The notes below the pieces were generated by a model. It saw nothing but the letters and a program-made list of their open reading frames with translations, searched no databases and was not told the origin of the DNA. Of a DNA stretch of 64,000 bases, positions 28,379 through 37,228 are shown piece after piece (within the stretch, counting starts at the first letter, position 1; every line of letters begins with the position of its first letter). A program made the position numbers and the translations under genes. The stretch comes from an uncultured Bacteroidales bacterium (lineage in GTDB: Bacteria; Bacteroidota; Bacteroidia; Bacteroidales; WCHB1-69): NCBI GenBank assembly GCA_937901455.1, contig CALDIA010000054.1, forward strand, positions 1-64,000. The letters are read 5' to 3'.

Positions 28379-28500
28379 GTAAATGATACACATTTTGTGC
28401 TGAAGAAATAAGGGGGGGCGAAGAAGTTAGGCAATGTTTGATTTTATAATAATATAGTAAGTTGTTTTTTAGGCTGGACTCGCGAGTCCGGCCTTTTTTT
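28379..28500 (+). ncRNA. Candidate small RNA of about 120 nt
   Basis: A transcript bounded by a -7 element and an intrinsic terminator, with no reading frame longer than a few codons. It has a CACA-TTT-TGTG mini-hairpin near 28391-28401 and a run of seven G near 28413-28420, then an AT-rich linker to the terminator stem. I match it to no known family. Alternatives are a terminated leader of fabG or an untranslated tail of the upstream operon. Confidence 0.35.
28472..28500 (+). terminator. Strong intrinsic terminator before fabG
   Basis: GGCTGGACTC/GAGTCCGGCC stem (one mismatch-type T-G) with a tight GC loop, followed directly by TTTTTTT. Confidence 0.8.
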
Positions 28501-28557
28501 GTGTATAAAACATATGGATAAATTCGCTTTGATAATACATAAAAAGGTTAAAAAGAT

Positions 28558-28565
28558 TATCTTTG
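28558..28565 (+). promoter_or_regulatory. -7 element of fabG
   Basis: TATCTTTG followed by CCGTTTT. Start near 28571, leader about 56 nt to the ATG at 28627. Confidence 0.55.
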
Positions 28566-28626
28566 CCGTTTTATATGGATGGGTCGGGAAGGGCGAAAAT
28601 CTTTTATTTAAAAATATATTGAGATC

Positions 28627-29358
28627 ATGCTAAAATATGCATTAGTAACAGGAGGTTCGCGTGGCATTGGGCGAGCGGTGGCTTTGCGATTGTCACAACA
28701 AGGGTTCGCGGTTGTCGTCAACTATGTAAGTAATGATGCTGCCGCAGAGGAAACAAAAAGGCTGATAGAGGATAAGGGAGGCGTTTGCGAGCTGCTAAAG
28801 TTTGATATTTCGGATGATCAGGCCGTGGAAGAGGCGCTTCAGCAGTGGGAAGTAGCACACCATGGCGACTTCATTTCCGTGCTTGTGAATAATGCGGGCA
28901 CGCGTCGCGACAACCTGATGATCATGATGAGTGACGAAGAATGGCACAGTGTAATCGACACGCCTCTGAATGGCTTTTTCAATATCACGCGTCGGGTGGT
29001 GAAGGGTATGTTGCAGCATCGTGAGGGTCGTATTATCAACATGGCGTCTCTTTCTGGGCTTAAGGGTGTGCCTGGGCAGACAAACTACAGTGCTGCCAAG
29101 GCTGCCATCATCGGGGCTACCAAGGCACTTGCCCAAGAGGTGGCCAAGCGCAAGGTGACGGTCAATGCAGTGGCTCCAGGCTTCATTGTCACGGACATGA
29201 CTGCCGGGCTTGACGAGGCTGCACTCAGCAAGATGATTCCCGCCGCACGATTTGGCACACCAGAGGAGGTTGCCGCTGTAGTGGCTTTTCTTGCTTCTCC
29301 CGAGGCCTCCTATGTTACTGGTCAGGTAATACAGGTGAACGGAGGTCTTTATAGTTAG
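28627..29358 (+). CDS. fabG: 3-oxoacyl-ACP reductase FabG-type SDR
   Basis: 243 aa, classical short-chain dehydrogenase/reductase. The cofactor motif TGGSRGIGRAVAL is at residues 8-20, NNAG at about 88, the catalytic Ser in MASLSGLKG near 139, and Tyr/Lys in TNYSAAKAA near 152-156. It should reduce 3-ketoacyl-ACP with NADPH in fatty-acid elongation; other SDR substrates are possible because no fab genes are adjacent. It ends before a terminator shared with gap. Confidence 0.82.
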   Translation: MLKYALVTGGSRGIGRAVALRLSQQGFAVVVNYVSNDAAAEETKRLIEDKGGVCELLKFDISDDQAVEEALQQWEVAHHGDFISVLVNNAGTRRDNLMIMMSDEEWHSVIDTPLNGFFNITRRVVKGMLQHREGRIINMASLSGLKGVPGQTNYSAAKAAIIGATKALAQEVAKRKVTVNAVAPGFIVTDMTAGLDEAALSKMIPAARFGTPEEVAAVVAFLASPEASYVTGQVIQVNGGLYS

Positions 29359-29386
29359 TTTCTTATATAGTACAGTCAGGAAAACA

Positions 29387-29416
29387 AAAACGGGTGATCA
29401 AAAGGTCACCCGTTTT
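29387..29416. terminator. Bidirectional terminator between fabG and gap
   Basis: AAAACGGGTGA and TCACCCGTTTT are exact complements with an 8-base loop; A/T runs on both sides suit both convergent genes. Confidence 0.8.
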
Positions 29417-29443
29417 ATTGCATATTCGGTGTGTTTAGAATGA

Positions 29444-30457
<1,014 letters not shown>

Positions 30458-30521
30458 TTATCTGTTTTTTGCGTTATTGAAACTTTCTTTTTGATTGTTG
30501 CAACCCCAAAAATTGCAGCCG

Positions 30522-30529
30522 CAAAAATA
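30522..30529 (-). promoter_or_regulatory. -7 element of gap
   Basis: TATTTTTG on the minus strand followed by CGGCTGC. Start near 30516, leader about 62 nt. Confidence 0.6.
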
Positions 30530-30575
30530 AACAAAAAAATGATATTGGAATAGGAGGACAGACCACTTTTTTTCA

Positions 30576-30583
30576 TATATTTG
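30576..30583 (+). promoter_or_regulatory. -7 element of ackA
   Basis: TATATTTG followed by CGGCCTG. Start near 30589, leader about 28 nt to the ATG at 30617; excludes the upstream in-frame start at 30581. Confidence 0.6.
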
Positions 30584-30616
30584 CGGCCTGATTATTACAA
30601 CAAATTTCAATTGCAT

Positions 30617-31816
30617 ATGAAAATATTAGTTTTAAATTGTGGCAGTTCCTCTATCAAGTATCAGATTTTGGAGATGGAACCGCAGCCCGAGTTGAAGGCC
30701 AAAGGTCTTGTTGAGCGCGTAGGCTTGGAGATGGGTGAGTTTACGCATAAACCAGTTGGCAAGGATAAGTATTATACCCAGACTCCTATTCCCACCCACG
30801 AGGCGGGTATCAAGTTGATATTGGAAGCGCTTACCGATCCCGTACACGGTGTTATCTGTTCCTTGGATGAGATCAATGCAGTAGGCCATCGGGTGGCGCA
30901 CGGCGGAGAGTATTTTAAAAAGTCGATGGTAATCGGCGACAAAGAGCGCGAGGAGATTGAGAAACTCTGTGCCTTGGCCCCGTTGCACAACCCAGCCAGT
31001 CTTACTGGTATTGATGCCATGAAGAAATTGCTCCCCAATGTGAAACATGTGGGTATTTTCGATACTTCTTTCCATCAGACTATGCCTCCAGAGGCGTTCT
31101 TATATGCACTGCCTTTTGAATATTATTCTGAGAAGAAGATTCGTCGCTACGGTTTCCACGGCACCAGTCATAAATATGTGGGTCCCAAAGCTGCCGAAAT
31201 AGTGGGTATTCCTTATGAGAGTGCCAAGATTGTGAGTTGTCACTTGGGTAATGGTGCTTCCATATGTGCTATCAAGAACGGAAAGTCTATCGATACCTCC
31301 ATGGGTTTCACTCCAGTTGAGGGATTGGTGATGGGTACCCGTGTAGGCGATATTGATGCCGGTGCGCTGCTCTATATCATGGAGAACGAGCATCTCAACA
31401 CCCAAGAGGCCAACACGCTAATTAATAAGAGGAGTGGATTGCTGGGTATCTCTGGTAAGAGTGTGGATATGCGCGACATTCGTGCCGGCCGCGACAGTGG
31501 CGACGAGCGTTCCACAGATGCCTTCAATATGTTTGCCTATAGAGTGAAGAAGTACATAGGTGCCTATGCCGCTGCCATGGGTGGTGTGGATATTATCCTC
31601 TTCACGGGCGGTATTGGCGAGAATGCCTGGTTCCAACGCGAAGCCATTTGTGATGGCTTGGAGTTCTTGGGTACCAAACTCGACAAAGAGGCTAACCAAA
31701 AGTTTGCCGGTGAGGATGGCATCATCTCCACTCCTGACGCCAAGGTTAAGTTGGTATCGGTAACCACTAATGAGGAGCTTGTGATGGCCATGGAAACCTA
31801 CCAGCTTTCTAAGTAG
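30617..31816 (+). CDS. ackA: Acetate kinase
   Basis: 399 aa, transfers phosphate from acetyl-P to ADP giving acetate and ATP, the last step of acetate fermentation. Signature one, VLNCGSSSIKYQ, starts at residue 4; signature two, RRYGFHGTSHKYV, lies near 175; and HLGNGASICAIKNGKSIDTS near 208 is the ATP-binding block. The partner phosphotransacetylase (pta), often adjacent, is not here. A perfect GC-rich terminator follows. Confidence 0.96.
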   Translation: MKILVLNCGSSSIKYQILEMEPQPELKAKGLVERVGLEMGEFTHKPVGKDKYYTQTPIPTHEAGIKLILEALTDPVHGVICSLDEINAVGHRVAHGGEYFKKSMVIGDKEREEIEKLCALAPLHNPASLTGIDAMKKLLPNVKHVGIFDTSFHQTMPPEAFLYALPFEYYSEKKIRRYGFHGTSHKYVGPKAAEIVGIPYESAKIVSCHLGNGASICAIKNGKSIDTSMGFTPVEGLVMGTRVGDIDAGALLYIMENEHLNTQEANTLINKRSGLLGISGKSVDMRDIRAGRDSGDERSTDAFNMFAYRVKKYIGAYAAAMGGVDIILFTGGIGENAWFQREAICDGLEFLGTKLDKEANQKFAGEDGIISTPDAKVKLVSVTTNEELVMAMETYQLSK

Positions 31817-31847
31817 TAAAATCCGAATTGCTGATATTGTCATAAAC

Positions 31848-31875
31848 AAAGAGCGCCCCGTCGGGGCGCTCTTTT
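31848..31875. terminator. Bidirectional terminator between ackA and POT transporter gene
   Basis: AAAGAGCGCCCC/GGGGCGCTCTTT, a 12-bp perfect stem with a 3-base loop and T-run on each exit side. Confidence 0.85.
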
Positions 31876-31901
31876 CGTATTGGTATCGAAAGTTTCACCT
31901 A

Positions 31902-33557
31902 CTATTGGGTTACTCTCTCAAGCCACTTCAACATGCCCAGCATAATAGACATGGAAGCAAGGCAAATGAGGGCGAAAACACCCCAAGTCATCCACTGGTG
32001 TGGGAAAGCGTTCAGCATTTTGACACCGAGGAATATGAACAAATTACCAATAGCAGTGGCGGTCAGCCACAAACCTTGGCACTTGCCAACCATGTGACGC
32101 GGAGCAATCTTGGACACAAAAGATAAGCCCAGAGGTGAGATAAACAATTCGGCCACGGTAAGGAAGAAGTAAGTCACAATCAACACACTCGGACTGGATT
32201 TCATGCTCATTTTGACACTCTCTTCCATTGCCTTGAACTCGCTACCGGAAGGATAGTTGTGAATAATGGCAACAATTATTAGGAAGATGTAGGCACATGC
32301 GGCAATAAACATACCCAAAGCAATCTTCTTAGGTGTGGAAACCTCTTTGCCTTTACGGACAAATGCGGCAAATATCCACATGATAACAGGTGTCAAAACA
32401 ATTACAAAGAAGGGGTTGATGAACTGCATGATTTCTGGTGGCAGATTCGTTGTGTCAACGAAGTCACGGGCAAAGATAGACAGAGATTGTGCGTTTTGGT
32501 GGAAAGAGAACCAGAAGAACACAGCGATACCCAGCACGGCATACAGTGCCATCATACGCTGTTTGATTTCCTTGGCATTGGCCAGGCGTTCTTCTTCGGT
32601 ATAATCTTGAACATTAGCTTTTTCCTTTTTAACGGGGTTCGGAAGTTTGTGTTTGACAGCCAAAAAGATGCATAATGAAATCAACATGGCCAGCACGGAG
32701 ACAATAAAGGAGAGATGCACACCGGTGTTGTACACTTGCAGATAATTTTGGCAGAAGGCAGGAAGATTATCGGCTGCACCTGCGAATTTTTGGGAGAGTT
32801 GTGTAAGGTTGGACATGTCGTTGCCTTCCATGGTACCCATGAGGAATTTGTGGCACAAACGAGGAAGGTCAGCATTGTAAACCAAATTCTTGGCACCTAA
32901 CCACCAGTCGCGGATGATAGGAGCTACAAACGGGGCAATCACACCACCAATGTTGATGAATACATAGAAAATCTGGAAACCACTGTCTCTTTTCTCTTTG
33001 GCAGCAGCCAATGCTTCAGGACCCTCTTTGGCAGCTTCGGCCTCAAAGTCATCGTATAATTGACCTACGATAGCTTGCAAGTTTCCTTTAAATAGACCGT
33101 TACCACAAGCAATAAGCAGTAGGGCACACATGGCAAGTACAAATACCCAAGACTTAGCGCCTTGATCGCTGAATACAGGAATGGACAATAACGCATAGCC
33201 AATAGCCATCACAATGATACCTGTGATAATAGTCCTTTTGTAGTTTTGGGTACGGTCAGCGATGATACCGCCTGGCAGAGCCAGCACATAGATCAGAAAA
33301 TAGAATATCCCGAAAATAAGGCCGGAGGTCTCATCGGAAATACCGAACTTGGAGCAGATGAACAACACGAGTACAGCATTCATAATATAGTAGCCGAAAC
33401 GCTCACCCATATTGCTCAAAGCAGCGGCAATTAAGCCTTTGGGATGTTCTTTTGCCTTCTTCAAATAAAAAATCAAGAAGGGAATGACAACGATTAAAAC
33501 TATGACAAACACCATCAAAGTACGATGGTCATGCCATAAAGTGGAGATAAGATTCAT
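31902..33557 (-). CDS. POT/PTR-family proton-dependent peptide transporter
   Basis: 551 aa, about 12-14 hydrophobic segments. LSNMGERFGYYIMNAVLVLF at residues 48-67 is the POT N-terminal motif with the conserved ExxERFxYY signature, FYFLIYVLALPGGIIADR contains the loop 2-3 motif, and NIGGVIAPF lies near 203. The family takes up di- and tripeptides with protons at the inner membrane; this suits an organism that secretes proteases (C10 protease in this window). It follows trxA by 29 bases with no obvious promoter of its own. Confidence 0.88.
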   Translation of the reverse strand: MNLISTLWHDHRTLMVFVIVLIVVIPFLIFYLKKAKEHPKGLIAAALSNMGERFGYYIMNAVLVLFICSKFGISDETSGLIFGIFYFLIYVLALPGGIIADRTQNYKRTIITGIIVMAIGYALLSIPVFSDQGAKSWVFVLAMCALLLIACGNGLFKGNLQAIVGQLYDDFEAEAAKEGPEALAAAKEKRDSGFQIFYVFINIGGVIAPFVAPIIRDWWLGAKNLVYNADLPRLCHKFLMGTMEGNDMSNLTQLSQKFAGAADNLPAFCQNYLQVYNTGVHLSFIVSVLAMLISLCIFLAVKHKLPNPVKKEKANVQDYTEEERLANAKEIKQRMMALYAVLGIAVFFWFSFHQNAQSLSIFARDFVDTTNLPPEIMQFINPFFVIVLTPVIMWIFAAFVRKGKEVSTPKKIALGMFIAACAYIFLIIVAIIHNYPSGSEFKAMEESVKMSMKSSPSVLIVTYFFLTVAELFISPLGLSFVSKIAPRHMVGKCQGLWLTATAIGNLFIFLGVKMLNAFPHQWMTWGVFALICLASMSIMLGMLKWLERVTQ

Positions 33558-33586
33558 AGGTAAAAAAATTTAGAATTAAAAATGAT

Positions 33587-33901
33587 TTACAGATATTGGT
33601 TAATTTTCTTCACCAGTTCTTCTTTGCTGATGATGCCGACATGGCGGTCCACCTCTTCCCCATTCTTCAAGAAGATTAACGTGGGGATGTTCATGACGCC
33701 GAACTGCATGGCGATGTCACCATTTTCATCGGTGTCGCATTTGCCGATAACGGCTTTGCCTTCATACTCGTTAGCCACCTCCTCCACAATGGGGGCAATG
33801 TGGCGGCACGGGCCACACCAAGTTGCCCAAAAATCGACAACTACCAACGGGTTACCCTGTACTAATGATTCGAAATTTTCTGTTGTAATTGCTAATGCCA
33901 T
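33587..33901 (-). CDS. trxA: Thioredoxin
   Basis: 104 aa, cytosolic disulfide reductase. FWATWCGPCRHIAPI carries the redox pair Cys29/Cys32, and VMNIPTLIFLKNGEEV includes the cis-Pro loop. Length and sequence are canonical thioredoxin with no signal peptide. It lies downstream of the yajC-ybbR block on the same strand, with the POT gene following. Confidence 0.95.
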   Translation of the reverse strand: MALAITTENFESLVQGNPLVVVDFWATWCGPCRHIAPIVEEVANEYEGKAVIGKCDTDENGDIAMQFGVMNIPTLIFLKNGEEVDRHVGIISKEELVKKINQYL

Positions 33902-33942
33902 AATAGTTATATTTTAATTGATAAATAATTGACAAAAACTTG

Positions 33943-34353
33943 TTATTTGACGTAAATGGTCAGCACTTCCGGGGCTTCCACAGCCACCAGCTCGGGACCA
34001 AAGTTGTATTGCGACAAAAAGTCGCGCATCTCCTTGTTGGTGAAGGTATATACTGATACTTTCTTCTTGGATTTGACGAGGTCGGAAACCGAGATATACA
34101 CCACTTTTTCCTTGTTGGAATAGGGTTTCATCAAATAGTTGATTCCCTTTTGATGGAATGTCAGGGAGATGGTAGAGTCTGAAAAAGTCACCGATTTTTT
34201 ACCTTCCGGAACATTATAACATTGTATCTTGTATTCTTGGGTTACGCGGTAATCTCTGGAAAAGGTGATTACCAGCCATGCCATCGCCGCCAGGAGAAGG
34301 CATACCAAAAAAGCTACAGAGGGTAAGCGTAAGGGTAACTTTTTATCGTTCAT
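33943..34353 (-). CDS. YbbR-like membrane-anchored protein
   Basis: 136 aa. One N-terminal helix (residues about 12-30) and an extracytoplasmic beta-rich region (YKIQCYNVPEGKKSVTF, then VVYISVSDLVKSKKK). The match is to single YbbR/CdaR-type repeats, and the position after yajC is where Bacteroidota carry a YbbR-domain gene. Multi-repeat CdaR proteins regulate c-di-AMP cyclase in Firmicutes; whether this short form does so is unknown. Start 9 bases after yajC ends. Confidence 0.6.
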   Translation of the reverse strand: MNDKKLPLRLPSVAFLVCLLLAAMAWLVITFSRDYRVTQEYKIQCYNVPEGKKSVTFSDSTISLTFHQKGINYLMKPYSNKEKVVYISVSDLVKSKKKVSVYTFTNKEMRDFLSQYNFGPELVAVEAPEVLTIYVK

Positions 34354-34362
34354 TGTTCAAGA

Positions 34363-34761
34363 TTAGTCGAGGTTTGGATTGCGGTCTTCGTCTATGGCAG
34401 TAGGTGTAGAGGGTTCTTCATTTTTGTCGTTCTCTTCTGGTTTCACCGGATCCTTCTTGGGGGTGTTGCCATTGGCTTGGTAATTGATGGCGGTCTTTTC
34501 CAGTTCAATGACGATACCTTTCGCAATCTCAACCTGGAAAGTCTTTTCCTTGACACCGACAATCTTGCCGTGGATACCACCCACAGTCGTTATTTTATCA
34601 CCCTTGCCAAGGTTGTTTCGGAACTCTTCCATCTGCTTTTGCTGTTTTTGCTGCGGACGGATCAAGAAGAAATAGAAAATAGCAATAAATAGGAGAATCA
34701 TGATTACGGTAGACATGCCACCGGTAGCTCCTTCTGCTGCTAATAAGATAAACATGTTCAT
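34363..34761 (-). CDS. yajC: Preprotein translocase accessory subunit YajC
   Basis: 132 aa with one helix near residues 14-36 (STVIMILLFIAIFYFFLIRPQQKQQKQ, ending in the hallmark RPQQK) followed by a small cytoplasmic beta domain (GDKITTVGGIHGKIVGVKE) and an acidic, Pro-rich tail. It associates with SecDF in the inner membrane. Neighbours follow the Bacteroidota order nusB-DUF1573-yajC. Confidence 0.9.
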   Translation of the reverse strand: MNMFILLAAEGATGGMSTVIMILLFIAIFYFFLIRPQQKQQKQMEEFRNNLGKGDKITTVGGIHGKIVGVKEKTFQVEIAKGIVIELEKTAINYQANGNTPKKDPVKPEENDKNEEPSTPTAIDEDRNPNLD

Positions 34762-34788
34762 TGTGTGGATTTTAAATGGTTAATATTG

Positions 34789-35256
34789 TTATTTTAATTT
34801 AGAAACATTGGCTGTAATGGTCAGGATGTTTTCTGACGGATAGGTATTGGCGGCCACCAAAATGCGCTTGGTCACCTTCCCGTTTTGGGATTGGGAGTCA
34901 AAGGTAACGGTAATCTCGCCAGACTCTCCTGGGCGTATCGGGGCTTTCGGGGGCGTAGAGGTAGTGCACCCGCAGGTAGCCTCCGAAGAGTAGATGATCA
35001 GGTTCGATTTGCCCGTATTCTTGAACTTGAAAGCGTAGGTCAGTTTCTCGCCTTGCACAACATCGCCAAAATCGTACGTGGTGGTCTCAAAGGTGATAGC
35101 CGGCATGTTCTTGTTGGCTTTGTCGGACATGCCATCCGCCGTTTGGGGATTGTGAATGTCGGACACTTTAAATGTGTTTTCCTCTGTGGTCTTTTGGCGG
35201 CATGCACTGCAGCAACAGAGCAGAATCATCAAGCAATATAAGGTTAATTTCTTCAT
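34789..35256 (-). CDS. DUF1573 lipoprotein
   Basis: 155 aa. A lipoprotein signal peptide ends in a Cys-rich lipobox (LLCCCSAC). One Ig-like DUF1573 domain follows: TTYDFGDVVQGEKLTYAFKF, then SEATCGCTTSTPPKAPIRPG with the conserved CGCT. The family is abundant in Bacteroidota and has no settled function. It sits between nusB and yajC with 6- and 27-base gaps. Confidence 0.85.
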   Translation of the reverse strand: MKKLTLYCLMILLCCCSACRQKTTEENTFKVSDIHNPQTADGMSDKANKNMPAITFETTTYDFGDVVQGEKLTYAFKFKNTGKSNLIIYSSEATCGCTTSTPPKAPIRPGESGEITVTFDSQSQNGKVTKRILVAANTYPSENILTITANVSKLK

Positions 35257-35262
35257 AATCAG

Positions 35263-36213
35263 TTAGTTTTGATACAAACCACGGCCTGTCTTGTTCAACA
35301 AACCGTTGTCGCGTAATTCTTCAATCATTTTATCTAACACTCCGTTTATAAAAGTCTTGCTCTTATCAGAACTGTACATCTTGGCCAGTTCTATATATTC
35401 GTTTAGCGTAACCTTGACCGGGATTGAGGGGAACTCTGTCAATTCGCAAATGGCCATCTTCAGCAGCAGAATGTCCATCTCTATCAGGCGCTCCATGTCC
35501 CAATTGTGCAGTTTGCTTTCAATGAGTTGCTCATACTCCTGGTTTTTGGCAAGTACAGTTCTGAACAAGTGGCGGCACAGGTGTTCATCATCCTTTGGTT
35601 GGTTGAAAGGGGGAAATATCTCATAAGAAGATACCGTTTTTTCCTTGAATGCATCTACATTTTTGTACAAAATGGCCAGTGCCTCGTAATAATCATCTAT
35701 CCAATTGGGGTCTTTTTCGCCGAAAAACCATCTGATATAGTCGCTTTCTGCAAAGATATGTTGGATGATGTCTAATACAAACTGCTTGTCTTCCTTAAAA
35801 CTGTTTTCGGGAGAAGCCATATAGACATGATAAATGTCAGAGGCTTCTATCTCCTTGAAAACCTTAATAATGAAATCCAAATCATTATCCCATTTGATGC
35901 GGTAATTTTCAATGTAGTTTTCCAGGGCTTTGTTTTCCTCCATTTGTTTGATGACTCTATTGTCCACAAACTTGGTGTTGGGGTGGAGGTCTTCATAAGA
36001 AGGATTGTTTTTCTCTTTGAAGCTATCGAGCTTGTTGGTCCGGTAGCGGGCCACTTCTGGGAGTATGGAGAAGATCCAGATAAAAAGGGCATGGCAGTTC
36101 TCCACCGTTTTGAACAGGGATTGTTCGGCTTCTCGTTCCGATTCGTTGGAGCGGGTGTTGAATGCATACAGGGCCTGCATCACTTTGATTCGGATAAATC
36201 GTCGGCTGATCAT
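35263..36213 (-). CDS. nusB: Transcription antitermination factor NusB, long form
   Basis: 316 aa, twice the size of E. coli NusB. The N-terminal RIKVMQALYAF matches the start of the NusB fold, and the RNA-binding helical core is C-terminal (ELTEFPSIPVKVTLNEYIELAKMY, then FINGVLDKMIEEL). The roughly 150-residue middle insert is typical of Bacteroidota NusB. With NusE it binds boxA RNA during rRNA transcription. It heads nusB-DUF1573-yajC, preceded by a coiled-coil gene. Confidence 0.9.
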   Translation of the reverse strand: MISRRFIRIKVMQALYAFNTRSNESEREAEQSLFKTVENCHALFIWIFSILPEVARYRTNKLDSFKEKNNPSYEDLHPNTKFVDNRVIKQMEENKALENYIENYRIKWDNDLDFIIKVFKEIEASDIYHVYMASPENSFKEDKQFVLDIIQHIFAESDYIRWFFGEKDPNWIDDYYEALAILYKNVDAFKEKTVSSYEIFPPFNQPKDDEHLCRHLFRTVLAKNQEYEQLIESKLHNWDMERLIEMDILLLKMAICELTEFPSIPVKVTLNEYIELAKMYSSDKSKTFINGVLDKMIEELRDNGLLNKTGRGLYQN

Positions 36214-36246
36214 GAGATGATGAGATATTGGTTACTGCAAAGGAGA

Positions 36247-37179
36247 TTATTTTAAAGTAAAAGAGCTTTCACCCAAGAATTGGTTGTCGGTGAATAATTG
36301 GACTATGTATTTACCCTTGATGGCCTTGTCGTCGGATGGAATGTCCCAGGTGAGGGTAACATTCTTGGCGCTGTTGTTGTAGTCCACAGTCTGTTTGGAA
36401 GAATATTGCAGTCGTTGGCCGTCGTGTACGAAGGAGTATTTGTCACTGGAGCCTTCGGTGAGCACTTTGCCGCTTCCGGGTATGGCGATACGGCAGTAAA
36501 TGTTTACGGGGCCGGCGTTTATCAGCGGGTTTTCGCCTAAGATCAGCGAGGTTTTGATGCGTTCAACGCGGGACGCCTTGTCGGTTATCTCTTCAGTGCC
36601 GTTATTTTTCACATTGTAGCCGGCACTGTGGATGTTATATGCCTTGTACACAGCTGCATTCGACAACTTGGCATTCAGGTCCTCGTTCGACTTTTGGATA
36701 TTGGCCGTATTTTGCCGTTCCGTCTCCAAGTCGGCTTTCACCTGTGTGTTCTCCTCTTTCAAGGCTTGGTTTTCTTGATAGAGTTTATCCATTTCCTGCA
36801 CGTACTCTTGGGAGATATTCTGAAGACGTGCCAGTTGTTTTTTGATCTTGTTGTAGTCAGCTTGCGTGTTGATGAGTTTCTCAATTTCGGCGGCATTGGC
36901 CATAATCACGCTATCTTTTGCACTCAATTGTTCTGAGAGATCCCCATATTGGGCCTTAATGCGTTCGTGTTCCGCCAAAAGGTTGTTCAATTCCGTCTGC
37001 AAGGATTCCTTTTCGTCATACACCTTGATGTATTCCTTGTTGGTTACAGGTTTTGCCAAGAACCCTAAGTAAAGCGTTGAAAGGAAAAATAATCCTGCAA
37101 GAGCACCCAAGATAATCACCCATTTTTTTAAAGGATTTTGTTGGTTGTTTTCGTTGTTCATTTCGCTTGTTGATTGCAT
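36247..37179 (-). CDS. Single-span coiled-coil protein
   Basis: 310 aa. A hydrophobic segment at residues about 20-43 is followed by a long coiled coil (about 50-180, Glu/Gln/Lys heptads such as LQTELNNLLAEHERIKAQ) and a C-terminal beta domain of about 110 residues (SLILGENPLINAGPVNIYCR to LGESSFTLK). The C-terminal domain would face the periplasm. I know of no assigned function. Two ATGs are possible (37179 or 37161). No -7 element is visible, so it may be transcribed from the alkaline phosphatase promoter. Confidence 0.65.
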   Translation of the reverse strand: MQSTSEMNNENNQQNPLKKWVIILGALAGLFFLSTLYLGFLAKPVTNKEYIKVYDEKESLQTELNNLLAEHERIKAQYGDLSEQLSAKDSVIMANAAEIEKLINTQADYNKIKKQLARLQNISQEYVQEMDKLYQENQALKEENTQVKADLETERQNTANIQKSNEDLNAKLSNAAVYKAYNIHSAGYNVKNNGTEEITDKASRVERIKTSLILGENPLINAGPVNIYCRIAIPGSGKVLTEGSSDKYSFVHDGQRLQYSSKQTVDYNNSAKNVTLTWDIPSDDKAIKGKYIVQLFTDNQFLGESSFTLK

Positions 37180-37228
37180 TGTATCTGGGAATTTTAAGTT
37201 TGATAATAGGGGAATAACGAGAAAAAAA

